Shown here: piece by piece, positions 1 to 8,525 of the stretch
How the letters are laid out: the number at the start of each line of letters is the position of its first letter
Numbering within the stretch: position 1 is the stretch's first letter
NCBI RefSeq assembly: GCF_002201535.1
Contig: NZ_NIWW01000003.1
Coordinates: 248,001-312,000, forward strand
Reading direction: 5' to 3'
DNA from: Lacimicrobium sp. SS2-24
Lineage (GTDB): Bacteria; Pseudomonadota; Gammaproteobacteria; Enterobacterales; Alteromonadaceae
DNA: 64,000 nt
The notes under the pieces: model-generated
Told to the model about the DNA's origin: nothing
What the model saw: the letters and a program-made list of their open reading frames with translations, nothing else
Databases searched by the model: none
Made by a program: the position numbers and the translations under genes

Positions 1-1
1 C

Positions 2-343
2 CTCTTTGAGCTTGTAGATCTTGTGCCGGCTGCTGAGCTCGCTCTCAATATCCCCCAGTTGCGCAGAGCCCGGGATCATATGCAGGTTTTCATAATCGGT
101 AGGCTGACAATATTCAATGGCAGGCTTCTTACGCAAATGAAAGGTAATAGTCTGATCGAACAATTCAAAGACACTGCTGTCTTTTTCTGCATTCTCCTTC
201 CCCAGGTAGCGACTGGCGTTACATTGGGTATCCAGATCCAGCACCAGGGTTTTCAGTCCACGTTGGGCACTGATGGCCGCCAGATTCACGGTAAGACTCG
301 ACTTCCCTACTCCGCCCTTTTTATTAAATAATGCTCTGATCAT
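2..343 (-). CDS. ParA-family ATPase, N-terminal part (cut by window edge)
   Basis: Reading leftwards from an ATG at 343, the frame stays open to the window edge, giving 114 codons. Residues 8-15 form a deviant Walker A loop (KKGGVGKS), followed by a Walker A' region (LVLDLDTQCNAS), the hallmark of ParA/MinD/Soj ATPases. These act in plasmid or chromosome partitioning, or in positioning cell-surface machinery. The protein begins directly with the P-loop strand, so it has no N-terminal helix-turn-helix as large plasmid ParA proteins do. Transcription diverges from the diguanylate cyclase on the right. The C-terminal half and any parB-like partner lie outside the window, so the exact role cannot be decided. 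Family assignment is firm; function is open. Confidence 0.88.
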   Translation of the reverse strand, partial: MIRALFNKKGGVGKSSLTVNLAAISAQRGLKTLVLDLDTQCNASRYLGKENAEKDSSVFELFDQTITFHLRKKPAIEYCQPTDYENLHMIPGSAQLGDIESELSSRHKIYKLKE

Positions 344-432
344 GCTGTATAAGGCCCTGTGTGCTTTGTGTTCGCCACCTCATTGTCTGCAAGTGCACCT
401 GAAACAGCAAGTGTTATCGTTAGCAGCAGTAC

Positions 433-449
433 ACGACGCTCAGCGTCGT
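433..449. promoter_or_regulatory. Perfect inverted repeat in the parA/dgc divergent region
   Basis: ACGACGCT and AGCGTCGT are separated by one base, giving 8-bp perfect arms. The site lies about 90 bp upstream of the ParA-like start and about 85 bp upstream of the diguanylate cyclase start. It could be an operator for either gene, since many parA genes are autoregulated, or simply a short hairpin. No T-run follows, so a terminator is unlikely. Confidence 0.4.
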
Positions 450-532
450 AGTGGCAGTTAAATCAATGCATTGGACTGATCCCATCATGCTATACGCAGT
501 AAACATATCGGTATAAGCTAAAGTTAAACGAC

Positions 533-1852
533 ATGAGCAACGTCAGGCAACGGATTGTGTCTGCCGCGACGCCAGATTTAATAGCGAGATGCCCTATGCT
601 GCGATTCAACCCGAAGGTTCCCAAGCAAGAGACAGAGCAGGCCTTCCGAATAGATAACCCCAGCAAATACATGACCATCACTTACGTAGTTTCGTTGTCG
701 GTTATCGCGCTGCTCTCCCTTGCTGTACATGTCGTTTTGGATAAAGTTATTCAGCAACAAGGCCAAACTGCAAAAATCGTCAACATCAGTGGTCAACAAC
801 GAATGTTGTCACAACGTGCCAGTCTTTACACACTGAACTATTTGACTACGGGTTCTGAAGAGTCTAGAAATCTGGCGGAAGATGCCACAAACCTCATGTT
901 GGAAAATCATCAGTTTCTGATTAGTCAGAAAAGCAGCAAGGAGGGGTTTTCTGATGCCCTCAACAGTATGTATTTTTCGGCCCCCTATGCGATAGATGAG
1001 CAAGTAAAAGCCTTTTCCGAAAACATCACCAAACATCTAAATGGTCCCCCCTTACAAAACAATAGCAGAGCAGATAATGGGGCATTTTTATTTTCTGAGA
1101 TGGCGAAAAATGATCTTATCGAGGCCTTACACGCCGCCGTCGGGCAATATGAACAGGAGAGCTATGAAAAAGTTGAGGAGCTGAGAATGGCTCAGAACAT
1201 CGTACTTTGGATTATCATCCTCACCATCTTAATTGAGGCTGTCTTTATCTTTCGGCCCATGGTGGCGAAAGTCAGCAGTTTTGCGCAACGCTTGCAGCAT
1301 GATGCCAATTTTGATGTGCTCACAGAAATTTTCAACCGCCGGGCATTTAATTTACTTGCCAAGCGCACATTCGACCTGTCGGTTCGCCACAAACACGCTT
1401 TAAGTGTAATCATGGCCGATATAGACTTTTTCAAGAAAATTAATGATACCTATGGGCATCAGGTCGGTGATGAGGTGATACGGCTGGCTGCTCAGGTGTT
1501 TAAACAGCGCTGCCGTGAGACCGACATTGTGGCAAGGCTGGGAGGCGAAGAGTTTGCAGTCATTTTGCCAGAAACCCCGATTGATGCCGCCACTAAAGTC
1601 GCCGAAGCACTGCACCGGGCGATCGCCAGTCGGTGTTTAACGGTCGAAGGCCAGAAGGTCGCGTTTACGATGAGCTTTGGTATAAGTCAGCGAAACAATA
1701 ATGACACGAATATTGATACGGTCATAAATCGTGCAGACAAAGCATTATATAAGGCTAAAGAAAACGGCCGTGACCGCGTCGAAGTTGAGACAGTGGCAGA
1801 GCCTTCAGTTCAGGCCTCGGTAGTATCATCAACACCTGCTGCTGAGCATTAA
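533..1852 (+). CDS. Membrane diguanylate cyclase with PilJ-like sensor domain
   Basis: 439 aa. A membrane helix at about 48-69 is followed by a periplasmic sensor that begins with the ISGQQRMLSQR signature of the PilJ/NarX-type helical domain. A second helix lies at about 222-243, and a GGDEF domain at about 260-420. The active-site loop is GGEEF (near 336), so the enzyme should make c-di-GMP from two GTP. An RETD I-site sits five residues before it, implying product feedback inhibition. The ATG at 533 has only a weak ribosome site; an in-frame ATG 22 codons later is possible, and both precede the first helix. c-di-GMP from such enzymes usually promotes surface attachment. No phosphodiesterase or target gene is adjacent. 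Confidence 0.92.
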   Translation: MSNVRQRIVSAATPDLIARCPMLRFNPKVPKQETEQAFRIDNPSKYMTITYVVSLSVIALLSLAVHVVLDKVIQQQGQTAKIVNISGQQRMLSQRASLYTLNYLTTGSEESRNLAEDATNLMLENHQFLISQKSSKEGFSDALNSMYFSAPYAIDEQVKAFSENITKHLNGPPLQNNSRADNGAFLFSEMAKNDLIEALHAAVGQYEQESYEKVEELRMAQNIVLWIIILTILIEAVFIFRPMVAKVSSFAQRLQHDANFDVLTEIFNRRAFNLLAKRTFDLSVRHKHALSVIMADIDFFKKINDTYGHQVGDEVIRLAAQVFKQRCRETDIVARLGGEEFAVILPETPIDAATKVAEALHRAIASRCLTVEGQKVAFTMSFGISQRNNNDTNIDTVINRADKALYKAKENGRDRVEVETVAEPSVQASVVSSTPAAEH

Positions 1853-2088
1853 ACGCTGGCCACAAATCTAAAAGTTAAAATTGAATTTTAATCTTGAAGC
1901 TCATTGCCAACCCGGTACAAGCAAAGGGCTAGATTGCATAGGGTTGGAATTCACATCACACTCACAGTCCATTGCAAAATAACCGCGGACGTTGGATAGC
2001 GTAAGACTCCCCGTTTTTTTAAACGGCTAACACATTCTCCTCAGGTCAGTTAAAAGCTGTTGGCCAAGCACGTTATATTGCTCCCTCC

Positions 2089-2497
2089 CCAGAAGCGTTG
2101 CTTTAATCTGAATCAGCTATGCGCACGTGTGGCGGGTAGTAACAAATATCCAGTTTGCCGTTGCCTTTGTATTTAAAAAACGGGTTGTCCATGCTGCGTC
2201 CCTGCTCCAGACGTGTTTGCATCGCCTTAGAATCGGTGCGCTGAATTTGCAAGCTCAGGCGCGCTGTTTCAGGCACCTTGCTGGCCAGCCTGGCGGTTAC
2301 AATCTTGCCCCGGTGCTGAGGCGTTTCAATCACTCCAGAATTTACCATCGCATCCCCTCTGGGCAGGCCCTGAATATGCTCCATACCATATATAACCCGG
2401 CCAAAGACGCTCATATTGCGATCCAGATGGCGTGGCGCCGGCCCAATCACCACGTAAAAATCGGTAGTGGCACTGTTGGCGTCAACGGAGCGGGCCA
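2089..2497. repeat. Direct repeat copy A (3' part of cyclophilin gene)
   Basis: These 409 bp match 3926-4334 in the same orientation with no gaps and about 16 mismatches by my count (about 96% identical). The match starts 14 bp beyond the stop codon of the cyclophilin gene and ends abruptly inside it. The two copies flank the gene at 2532-3830. Confidence 0.95.
2103..2497 (-). pseudogene. Truncated cyclophilin (peptidyl-prolyl isomerase) fragment
   Basis: This is the C-terminal portion (about 130 codons) of the peptidyl-prolyl isomerase encoded intact at 3940-4779. It is in frame down to the same TAA stop. Upstream homology stops at 2497; the frame then meets a TAG within about 8 codons, and there is no convincing start or ribosome site. 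It lacks the N-terminal half, including the signal peptide and the FYRVIEGFVAQGGD core of the cyclophilin fold, so it cannot make a working enzyme. Most changes from the intact copy are silent or conservative, which suggests a recent duplication or gene conversion with the intact gene. Confidence 0.9.
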
Positions 2498-2531
2498 GAT
2501 TGAGATTGTCTGTACACTAAGATCTCTTGGG

Positions 2532-3830
2532 TTAGGGCATCCCCGGCACTGTCTCGCTTTCAAGTGCCGCTTTATACGGCGACTGTGCAGCGAATTGCTC
2601 TGCCTTACGCGGATTATTCGCCATCAAACCTCGATATACCCGTTTTGCCGTTTCCAGTCGTTTTTCCTCACTTTGGATCTTATCAAGATGAGTCATTGAA
2701 AAATCCGGATGCCGGAATACGGCGCGCTCAATGAGCTGGCTTAATGCGCTATCTCTGTCACTGTAATCCGTCTGATCAAGCCAGCTCATTCCGGCTTCGG
2801 GGGCTGTCATAGCGAATGAGTCCATCACCATGTTTATACTTTTTTGTATGTTTCCGGCAGGCGACTGGCGCATGAACCAGTCCGCTGCCTGATTCATTTC
2901 AGCCTCTTTTGACACCATCCAGTTGAATAATACAGTGCGCTGCATGCCTTCATTGTTGAGTGTGCTGGTTGTTAACCACTGACTGGCGCTGCGCGGATCC
3001 TGACTTGCCCAATCCGAAACGAGTGCCTTTGCGACGTCACTATTTCCTTCTAACTGTGCAAGATCAATCAGCTCAATCAACTCACCGGAATGATTCAGGT
3101 TATCAGTGATCCCTTTCACTGCCATATGCAGTTCATTGCGTGAGAGGCTCAGGCCATTAAGCTTGTCCATGGCGTCATATCTGTCATGCGCCGCCAGCCC
3201 TTTAAACAAAGAGAGAGGAAATTGCCCGCCATAAGGGGAGTAGGCGTCTTTATTACGAACAAACCAGTCGTAGGCCGCCTGTGGATTTTGCCTTGACCAC
3301 TCAGACATTATCGTCGTGGCATGGGACAGTCTTTGCAGCGGCTCTTTAACATTGCGATGCAGATAAGCCATGGCCTCCTGGGCATTGAATTGGCTGTATC
3401 GGGTCAGCATCATCGCCAGTAAGCTTCGATGCGCCGGCAAAGCCGCAATGGGCTCGAAATACTGTAGTGCGTCGGTTAACTCAGCCTCGGTCAGCTGACT
3501 GATAGTATTGTATGCCTGACCGAGCTGCCCGTAATTGACCCGTTCACCATTCTCAGTTGCCAGCGTCAGTTTTAAGCGCTCAATCAATGCCTGGCCGTTT
3601 ACATCATCGGAAGGCCCTTCAATAGCACTATCTGTCGCTGGCTTATGCTTTTCGGGCGGCGCTATCGCCGAATCAGGATTATGTCTGACAGTTTGTTGAG
3701 GAGCCTGCTCGGTTTGCTGGTCATAAGCGGAGCTGGTTGAGTTAAAGTGTTGTGGCTCTGTAAAACGGCCAATCAAAAAGGCCACCATCAGGCTCACAAT
3801 CCATAACACAACAACAATCGGCTTCTTCAT
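2532..3830 (-). CDS. Membrane-anchored helical-repeat protein, unknown function
   Basis: 432 aa from the ATG at 3830, which has a GGGAG ribosome site upstream; a longer frame starts 20 codons earlier without one. Residues about 4-22 form one hydrophobic helix, so the protein is probably a periplasm-facing membrane protein. A Gln/Pro/Ser-rich linker of about 60 residues follows, then a largely alpha-helical body. That body carries recurring segments of the type W..(Q/S)(D/N)P..A..W (for example SEWSRQNPQAAYDWF, SDWASQDPRSASQWL, FNWMVSKEAEMNQAADWF), spaced like solenoid repeats. I do not recognise the family. It is transcribed in the same direction as the cyclophilin upstream and sits between the two 409-bp direct repeats, so it may be part of a duplicated segment. 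Confidence 0.75.
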   Translation of the reverse strand: MKKPIVVVLWIVSLMVAFLIGRFTEPQHFNSTSSAYDQQTEQAPQQTVRHNPDSAIAPPEKHKPATDSAIEGPSDDVNGQALIERLKLTLATENGERVNYGQLGQAYNTISQLTEAELTDALQYFEPIAALPAHRSLLAMMLTRYSQFNAQEAMAYLHRNVKEPLQRLSHATTIMSEWSRQNPQAAYDWFVRNKDAYSPYGGQFPLSLFKGLAAHDRYDAMDKLNGLSLSRNELHMAVKGITDNLNHSGELIELIDLAQLEGNSDVAKALVSDWASQDPRSASQWLTTSTLNNEGMQRTVLFNWMVSKEAEMNQAADWFMRQSPAGNIQKSINMVMDSFAMTAPEAGMSWLDQTDYSDRDSALSQLIERAVFRHPDFSMTHLDKIQSEEKRLETAKRVYRGLMANNPRKAEQFAAQSPYKAALESETVPGMP

Positions 3831-3925
3831 ATCCGGCGACTCCCTGTCAGTAGTTCCAGTTACTATTACATGGGCAGAGCGACAGTTCAATTAAGCATGC
3901 CAGGGCGAGTGAAATCCCTTTTCGT

Positions 3926-4334
3926 CCAGAAGCGTTGCTTTAATCTGAATCAGCTACGCGCACGCGTGGCGGGTAATAACAAATATCCAGTTTGCCGTTG
4001 CCTTTGTATTTAAAAAACGGGTTGTCCATGCTGCGTCCCTGCTCCAGACGTTGTTGCATTGCCTTGGAATCGGTGCGCTGGATTTGCAAGTTCAGACGCG
4101 CTGTTTCAGGCACCTTGCTGGCCAGCCTGGCGGTTAAAATCCTGCCCCGGTGCTGAGGCGTTTCAATCACTCCGGAATTTACCCTGGCATCCCCTCTGGG
4201 CAGGCCCTGAATATGCTCCATACCATATATAACCCGGCCAAAGACGCTCATATTGCGATCCAGATGGCGTGGCGCCTGCCCAATCACCACGTAAAAATCG
4301 GTAGTGGCACTGTTGGCGTCAACGGAGCGGGCCA
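3926..4334. repeat. Direct repeat copy B (within intact cyclophilin gene)
   Basis: Partner of 2089-2497, same orientation, about 96% identical over 409 bp. This copy is continuous with the intact 5' part of the cyclophilin gene, so it is the likely source of copy A. Recombination between the two would delete the 432-aa gene. Confidence 0.95.
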
Positions 4335-4779
4335 TGGCAACAACGCCCGGACAATGGATGAGCCATTCCTGTGCATCGATGATGGCGCGCCCTGCCTGAA
4401 AACCATGGAGATAACCCGTTTGTGGGGCAAAGAAGTCGTCTTGCTGAACCAGCTCAAAAACAGAGGTGCCAGTGAGAGGGCGGGTAAACTCTGCCATCAG
4501 AGGAGTTTTAAAGTCTGAAGCTTTTTCGCCCGACATATCTCCGCCTTGCGCCACAAAGCCCTCAATCACGCGGTAGAAATCCAGTCCGTCATAAAAGCCT
4601 TCATTAACCAGACTCGTAAACTGTTTCACATGCTCCGGCGCCACAAAGGGTGCCAGCTCTATGACCACAGTACCGCTTTCCAGCTCCAGATAAACGGTAT
4701 TTTCAGGATCCGGCGTTCGCCACTCTGAAGCCTGGACCGACGATATGAATAGAGAGAATAATAACAGGGCGTATTTCAT
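3940..4779 (-). CDS. Periplasmic cyclophilin-type peptidyl-prolyl isomerase
   Basis: 279 aa from the ATG at 4779 (AAGGAG ribosome site); a longer frame to 4872 lacks one. Residues 1-18 are a signal peptide ending in VQA-S, so the enzyme is exported. The cyclophilin fold is evident from VYLELESGTVVIELAPFVAPEHV, FYDGLDFYRVIEGFVAQGGDM and SATTDFYVVIGQAPRHLDRNMSVFGRV. Proteins of this type catalyse cis-trans isomerisation of prolyl bonds during folding of exported proteins. Compared with short PpiA (about 165 aa), it has an insert before the DFYVVIG strand and an 80-residue C-terminal extension that ends with a CYYPP motif. The 3' 395 bp are duplicated at 2103-2497. Confidence 0.92.
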   Translation of the reverse strand: MKYALLLFSLFISSVQASEWRTPDPENTVYLELESGTVVIELAPFVAPEHVKQFTSLVNEGFYDGLDFYRVIEGFVAQGGDMSGEKASDFKTPLMAEFTRPLTGTSVFELVQQDDFFAPQTGYLHGFQAGRAIIDAQEWLIHCPGVVAMARSVDANSATTDFYVVIGQAPRHLDRNMSVFGRVIYGMEHIQGLPRGDARVNSGVIETPQHRGRILTARLASKVPETARLNLQIQRTDSKAMQQRLEQGRSMDNPFFKYKGNGKLDICYYPPRVRVADSD

Positions 4780-4873
4780 ACTAGCGCACTCCTTGATACT
4801 GGGTAGCTCATTATAATTAGCAATTTCACTCATAAAACGCAGGTCTGCAGGCAGAGAACAGAGAAGATGCAAC

Positions 4874-5353
4874 CTACAACAGCAAACGCCCTTCTACTGG
4901 GATAAAGCGGCTGGCGGCGTTAACCAATGACAAGGCAGTTAATTCGGGTACACCATAGACTTCAACCTGGCAGCCATACTTTTGCTGAATTCGCTCTGCC
5001 AGTAAGGCAAAATCACCGTCACCAGAGGCCAGCACCACCGTATCAACCCGATCGGCAAAGTCCATGGCATCTAAGGTAATGCCCACATCCCAGTCACCTT
5101 TGGCTGACCCGTCGGCACGCTGAATAAAGGGTTTCAGGCGCAATTCAAAACCAATGGCCCGTAGAATATTCTGAAACTGCCGTTGCTTTTCATTGCCCCG
5201 GTCAATGGCGTAGGCAAAGGCCTTTGCAACCTCTCGACCGGCAGTCGCCTGAGCCCAGAACTGGTTATAGTCAAAATGACGGGAATAAGCATCCCGGGTG
5301 GTGTAATACAAATTCTGCACATCCGCCAGAATCAGCACCTTTTCTTGCGCCAT
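4874..5353 (-). CDS. NYN-domain (LabA/DUF88-like) putative RNase
   Basis: 159 aa. The protein starts with VLILADVQNLYY and carries KGDWDVGITLDA and VVLASGDGDFALLAERIQ. These are the three acidic clusters of NYN/PIN-like nucleases in the LabA/DUF88 family, expected to bind a metal and cut RNA. It is a stand-alone NYN domain with no C-terminal OST-HTH/LOTUS domain. The ATG overlaps the stop of the upstream acetyltransferase (TAATG), so the two are translated together. Substrate and role are unknown. The distance to the cyclophilin start is 94 bp, so that gene probably has its own promoter. Confidence 0.85.
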   Translation of the reverse strand: MAQEKVLILADVQNLYYTTRDAYSRHFDYNQFWAQATAGREVAKAFAYAIDRGNEKQRQFQNILRAIGFELRLKPFIQRADGSAKGDWDVGITLDAMDFADRVDTVVLASGDGDFALLAERIQQKYGCQVEVYGVPELTALSLVNAASRFIPVEGRLLL

Positions 5354-5766
5354 TACAATTCCTTGGTCATAAAGTACTTAGAGCCGGTCAGCGGATAGTG
5401 CTGTTGTGTCCATTGCACCCGATAGCCGCATTTCTCGTAAAAAGGCCGGGCCTGGATATTGAGGGTGTCGAGGAGACAGAACTTACAACCCCTAGAGGCT
5501 GCTTGTTGTTCCATCGCAACAAGGAGCTGGCTGCCTACCCCTTTGCCGCGTTGGCTGTTATCCACCCACAAGGTTTTCAGTTGCAGCCAGTTACCAAAGG
5601 TTTCACCAGCGGCTCCGCCGACAATGGTACCGGCTTCATCTCTTAGCACCGCTGCAAGAGGTTGTCGCTCATTCCATTCCCGGTGAGCCCGATTAAACTC
5701 GACAATCTGCTGGTGTAAAAACTCGGTAAGAGATTCTGATGGGGTGTTTTCTATTTCAATTTTCAT
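5353..5766 (-). CDS. GNAT-family N-acetyltransferase
   Basis: 137 aa from the ATG at 5766 (or 140 aa from an ATG at 5775; neither has a clear ribosome site). The acetyl-CoA loop is seen as QRGKGVGSQLLVAMEQQA (Q/RxxGxG/A pattern), preceded by the strand LQLKTLWVDNS and followed by the typical C-terminal FYEKCGYRVQW. It transfers an acetyl group from acetyl-CoA to an unknown amine. The stop codon overlaps the start of the NYN nuclease, so the two are probably co-translated. Some GNAT proteins paired with nucleases are toxins or modifiers, but nothing here shows that. Confidence 0.88.
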   Translation of the reverse strand: MKIEIENTPSESLTEFLHQQIVEFNRAHREWNERQPLAAVLRDEAGTIVGGAAGETFGNWLQLKTLWVDNSQRGKGVGSQLLVAMEQQAASRGCKFCLLDTLNIQARPFYEKCGYRVQWTQQHYPLTGSKYFMTKEL

Positions 5767-5829
5767 GTGTTGCATCAGGCAGATAGGGTGAGGCAAGCCT
5801 ATCTTCTGTCTGCTATGTAACGCAAGACC

Positions 5830-7215
5830 TTAATCAGTCAGGTCACAGGGAAGCGTCAGCGTGAAGGTTGTACCTTGTTCCGGTTCAGAGGTGGCCTCCA
5901 ACTGCCCTTTTAACTTAGCGGTGGCAAGGTTGTAGCTGATGGACAATCCGAGCCCCGAACCACCCTGGCCTCTGCGGGTAGTAAAAAACGGCTGGAAGAT
6001 ATCTTTTAGCACCGCTGCAGGCATCCCCTTACCATTATCTCTGAACACTATGACCACCTGTTGTCGGCCTCCTTGTTGCTTTGGTGTTACCTCAATCAGC
6101 AATTCATTACGGCGTTCATTGCTATCAAAAGCATGCACGCAGGCATTGTTGGTCAGATTGGTGAGGATCTGCGCCAGCGCCCCCGGATAACTGTGCATTG
6201 CGACAGGTTCATCGGCGCGCAGCAAATAGTTCACTTGATGTTTTTTGAGCATGGGCAGCAAACTCGACATGACCACCTGAATATACTCACCCAGTTCAAA
6301 CTTGGTTAAGGCCAGATTATGTTGATCTACTGCGGTTTTTTTGAAATTTTGCACCAGTTCTGCGGCCCTATCCAGGTTTAAGGTCACCAGATTGAGACTT
6401 TGATACATACTGTCGATATGTTGATCGAGGGCTTGGCGGGTAAGGCGGTTATCAGTAATTTTACTACGCAACTGGTCAAGCAAATGTTGACAATGACTGG
6501 CCCCGGTGACAGCTATCCCCAGTGGTGTATTGACTTCATGGGCGACACCGGAAACCAGACTGCCCAGTGAGGCCATTTTCTCATTTTCAATTAACTGCTT
6601 TTGAGCCTGTTTCAGGGAATCCAGTGTTTGTTCAAGGCTGGCGGTGCGCTGCTGCACCAGATTTTCCAGAGAGGCATTGGTTTCTTCGAGTTTGCGGGCG
6701 TAGTCATTGCGCTCTTTGGCACTGATGGCCCGGCCCACCAAATCGGCCATTGCCGCCGCGAAGCTTTGTTCATCCTGACTCCAGTGTTTCTCGCCGCCAA
6801 TGTGTTCACAGCAAACGATGCCCACCATTTCTCCCCGATGACGTATCGGCATGTCCAGCATCGCACCGATACCCATGGGTTTGAGATACACTTCTGTAAA
6901 GGCTTCTGTGGCAGGGTGGCTACAGGCATCATCTGCGGAAATGGTGCGCTCAGTATCCAGTGCATCAAAATAAGCAGGGAAGTCCTTGCGGGTGAGTAAG
7001 ATGTCTTCATCACGGGTCTGGTGATGCAAATCAATGACCAGATTACAGCGAATGCCTCCTGCTTCTTTATCCAGCATCCATACGCCGGCACGCTGAATTC
7101 GCAGGCCTCGCAGCAAGGAGTTGATGATAAGCTCCTCAGCCTGCTGCATATCTCCTAAATCAATTAACCGTGATTTAGAGACCTCCAGTAACAGGTTTTC
7201 CAGTTCTGCCTGCAT
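5830..7215 (-). CDS. GAF-domain sensor histidine kinase
   Basis: 461 aa, no membrane helix, so cytoplasmic. A GAF domain covers about 20-165, a coiled coil about 165-215 (KLEETNASLENLVQQRTASLEQTL), and the dimerisation/phosphoacceptor helix contains VAHEVNTPLG (His near 227). The ATPase domain has the N box (LTNLTNNACVHAF), the G1 box (DNGKGMP) and the G2 box (GQGGSGLGLSI). This is an HPK4-like kinase with all catalytic motifs intact. It is expected to sense a small ligand or redox state through GAF and phosphorylate a response regulator. None is adjacent, so it is an orphan kinase; the receiver protein at 13576 is a distant possibility only. Confidence 0.92.
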   Translation of the reverse strand: MQAELENLLLEVSKSRLIDLGDMQQAEELIINSLLRGLRIQRAGVWMLDKEAGGIRCNLVIDLHHQTRDEDILLTRKDFPAYFDALDTERTISADDACSHPATEAFTEVYLKPMGIGAMLDMPIRHRGEMVGIVCCEHIGGEKHWSQDEQSFAAAMADLVGRAISAKERNDYARKLEETNASLENLVQQRTASLEQTLDSLKQAQKQLIENEKMASLGSLVSGVAHEVNTPLGIAVTGASHCQHLLDQLRSKITDNRLTRQALDQHIDSMYQSLNLVTLNLDRAAELVQNFKKTAVDQHNLALTKFELGEYIQVVMSSLLPMLKKHQVNYLLRADEPVAMHSYPGALAQILTNLTNNACVHAFDSNERRNELLIEVTPKQQGGRQQVVIVFRDNGKGMPAAVLKDIFQPFFTTRRGQGGSGLGLSISYNLATAKLKGQLEATSEPEQGTTFTLTLPCDLTD

Positions 7216-7524
7216 GGCGATTTTGTATCCGCTTGTTCTGTGCCAGTACGCTGCAACATTGACTCTGATGAATAAAGCCTAATCCATCCTACTCAATTTG
7301 GTAAGGTTTTTGCTGTATTTCTTGGGAAGACTGATGATGCAAGGCCAGTAACATCCTGTTGGCATGTAACAAAAGCTTCATTTTTTGTTAATAAAAAGTA
7401 AAGAAAGCTGTTCTACTTTAACTTTGCTTATGGTATATCTTGATTGTCGATACCGCCAAGCCCCACTGAAAGAGGGGGCAGCCTGTCGATGCTCTATGCG
7501 CTAACACAACAAAGGAGATCTCAC
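7216..7524. other. Divergent intergenic region (309 bp)
   Basis: Separates the histidine kinase (minus) from the DUF3545 gene (plus). It is AT-rich between 7380 and 7445 (GTTAATAAAAAGTAAAGAAAG), as expected for promoters. A possible -10 (TATATC) for the plus-strand gene is near 7434, but no clear -35 pairs with it. No ORF, RNA gene or repeat is seen. Confidence 0.5.
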
Positions 7525-7701
7525 GTGGATCAGTCAGATTTGATGTCTATGCTCGACTTAGAGTCCCGTCCTGTTAAAAACAAAAGTAAAAAACGCAAAT
7601 GGAGAGAGATCGAAGCCATACAAGATCAATACAAGCTTCGCAAAGAACTGGCAGATATGGATGTATTGCTGGATTACGAATTAAGCGAGCTTGATGCCTG
7701 A
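7525..7701 (+). CDS. DUF3545 family small protein
   Basis: 58 aa. The best start is the GTG at 7525, which follows an AAAGGAGA ribosome site by 7 bases; a longer frame from 7444 has none. The protein is highly charged. A basic block (KNKSKKRKWREIEAIQDQ) is followed by an acidic helix ending LLDYELSELDA, the pattern of the DUF3545 family of short gammaproteobacterial proteins. The role of this family is unknown. The gene is monocistronic, closed by a strong terminator. Confidence 0.82.
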   Translation: MDQSDLMSMLDLESRPVKNKSKKRKWREIEAIQDQYKLRKELADMDVLLDYELSELDA

Positions 7702-7706
7702 CACGT

Positions 7707-7735
7707 AACGCCCTGCCACGCAGGGCGTTGTTGTT
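7707..7735 (+). terminator. Rho-independent terminator after DUF3545 gene
   Basis: Perfect 10-bp stem AACGCCCTGC/GCAGGGCGTT with a 3-base loop, starting 5 bases after the stop codon and followed by GTTGTTT. Confidence 0.85.
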
Positions 7736-7865
7736 TCTGGCTAACAATAAGCAAGAAAGGCTGATTCCATACAGGCTATGGGCACTGTCAGCCTGACCTT
7801 GTGGCCGGTATTGCATAGCACCCGGAAGTAGCCCTGTTGTCCCTGATACGGATAGCCGTGGTTGA

Positions 7866-8525
7866 CTATTCAATACGCCAGTCAATGGCGCTTTTTCCCT
7901 GCTTTAGCAAGTACTCATTGGTCATGGAAAAATGACCGCAGCCCAAAAATCCACGGTGTGCTGACAGAGGCGATGGGTGGGGTGCTTTTAGCACCAGGTG
8001 GCGCTGCGTATCCACCATCTTGCCCTTTTTTTGTGCATGACTGCCCCATAACAGGAACACCACGCCCTGAGTATGGCGGTTAATCTGTTCTATGACTTTA
8101 TCGGTAAACCTTTCCCAGCCAATTTTGGCATGGGAATGTGCGTTACCCTGCTCCACCGTCAGTACGGTGTTGAGCAACAACACACCCTGTTGGGCCCAGC
8201 TCTGAAGACAACCATGAGCCGGTAGACTGAATCCGTCAACATCACGGGCCAGTTCTTTATAGATATTCACCAATGAAGGAGGCGGTTTTATCCCGGGCTG
8301 TACGGAAAAACACAAGCCATGGGCCTGATTCGGCCCGTGGTAAGGATCCTGGCCAAGAATAACCACTTTGAGCTGATCCAGCGATGTCATTTTAAACGCA
8401 TTAAACACCTCACTCTGCGGCGGATAAATCACTTTACCCGCTTCGCGCTCCCTACTCACAAAGTCGATGATCTGCTGAAAATAGGGCTGCTGTTTTTCCT
8501 CGCCCAGTATCGCCTGCCAGTCCAT
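7866..8525 (-). CDS. ung: Uracil-DNA glycosylase
   Basis: 219 aa, the usual length for family 1 Ung. Motif 1, the water-activating loop, is [18 protein letters not shown] with the catalytic Asp. Motif 2, the DNA-intercalating loop, is [20 protein letters not shown] with the catalytic His. The enzyme removes uracil from DNA after cytosine deamination or dUTP incorporation and starts base-excision repair. Its ATG overlaps the thrC stop codon (TAATG), so here ung is the last gene of the threonine operon. That is an unusual setting, and its expression may follow threonine attenuation unless an internal promoter exists. Confidence 0.97.
   Translation of the reverse strand: MDWQAILGEEKQQPYFQQIIDFVSREREAGKVIYPPQSEVFNAFKMTSLDQLKVVILGQDPYHGPNQAHGLCFSVQPGIKPPPSLVNIYKELARDVDGFSLPAHGCLQSWAQQGVLLLNTVLTVEQGNAHSHAKIGWERFTDKVIEQINRHTQGVVFLLWGSHAQKKGKMVDTQRHLVLKAPHPSPLSAHRGFLGCGHFSMTNEYLLKQGKSAIDWRIE

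Noticed and set aside
2011-2026. CCGTTT-TTTT-AAACGG as a terminator after the diguanylate cyclase
   Set aside because: The stem is AT-rich with a T loop and no following U-run, 150 bp from the gene end. Too weak to call.
2127-2699. 190-codon plus-strand frame across the cyclophilin pseudogene
   Set aside because: It lies antisense to the pseudogene and the end of the 432-aa gene. The codon pattern is that of a shadow frame.
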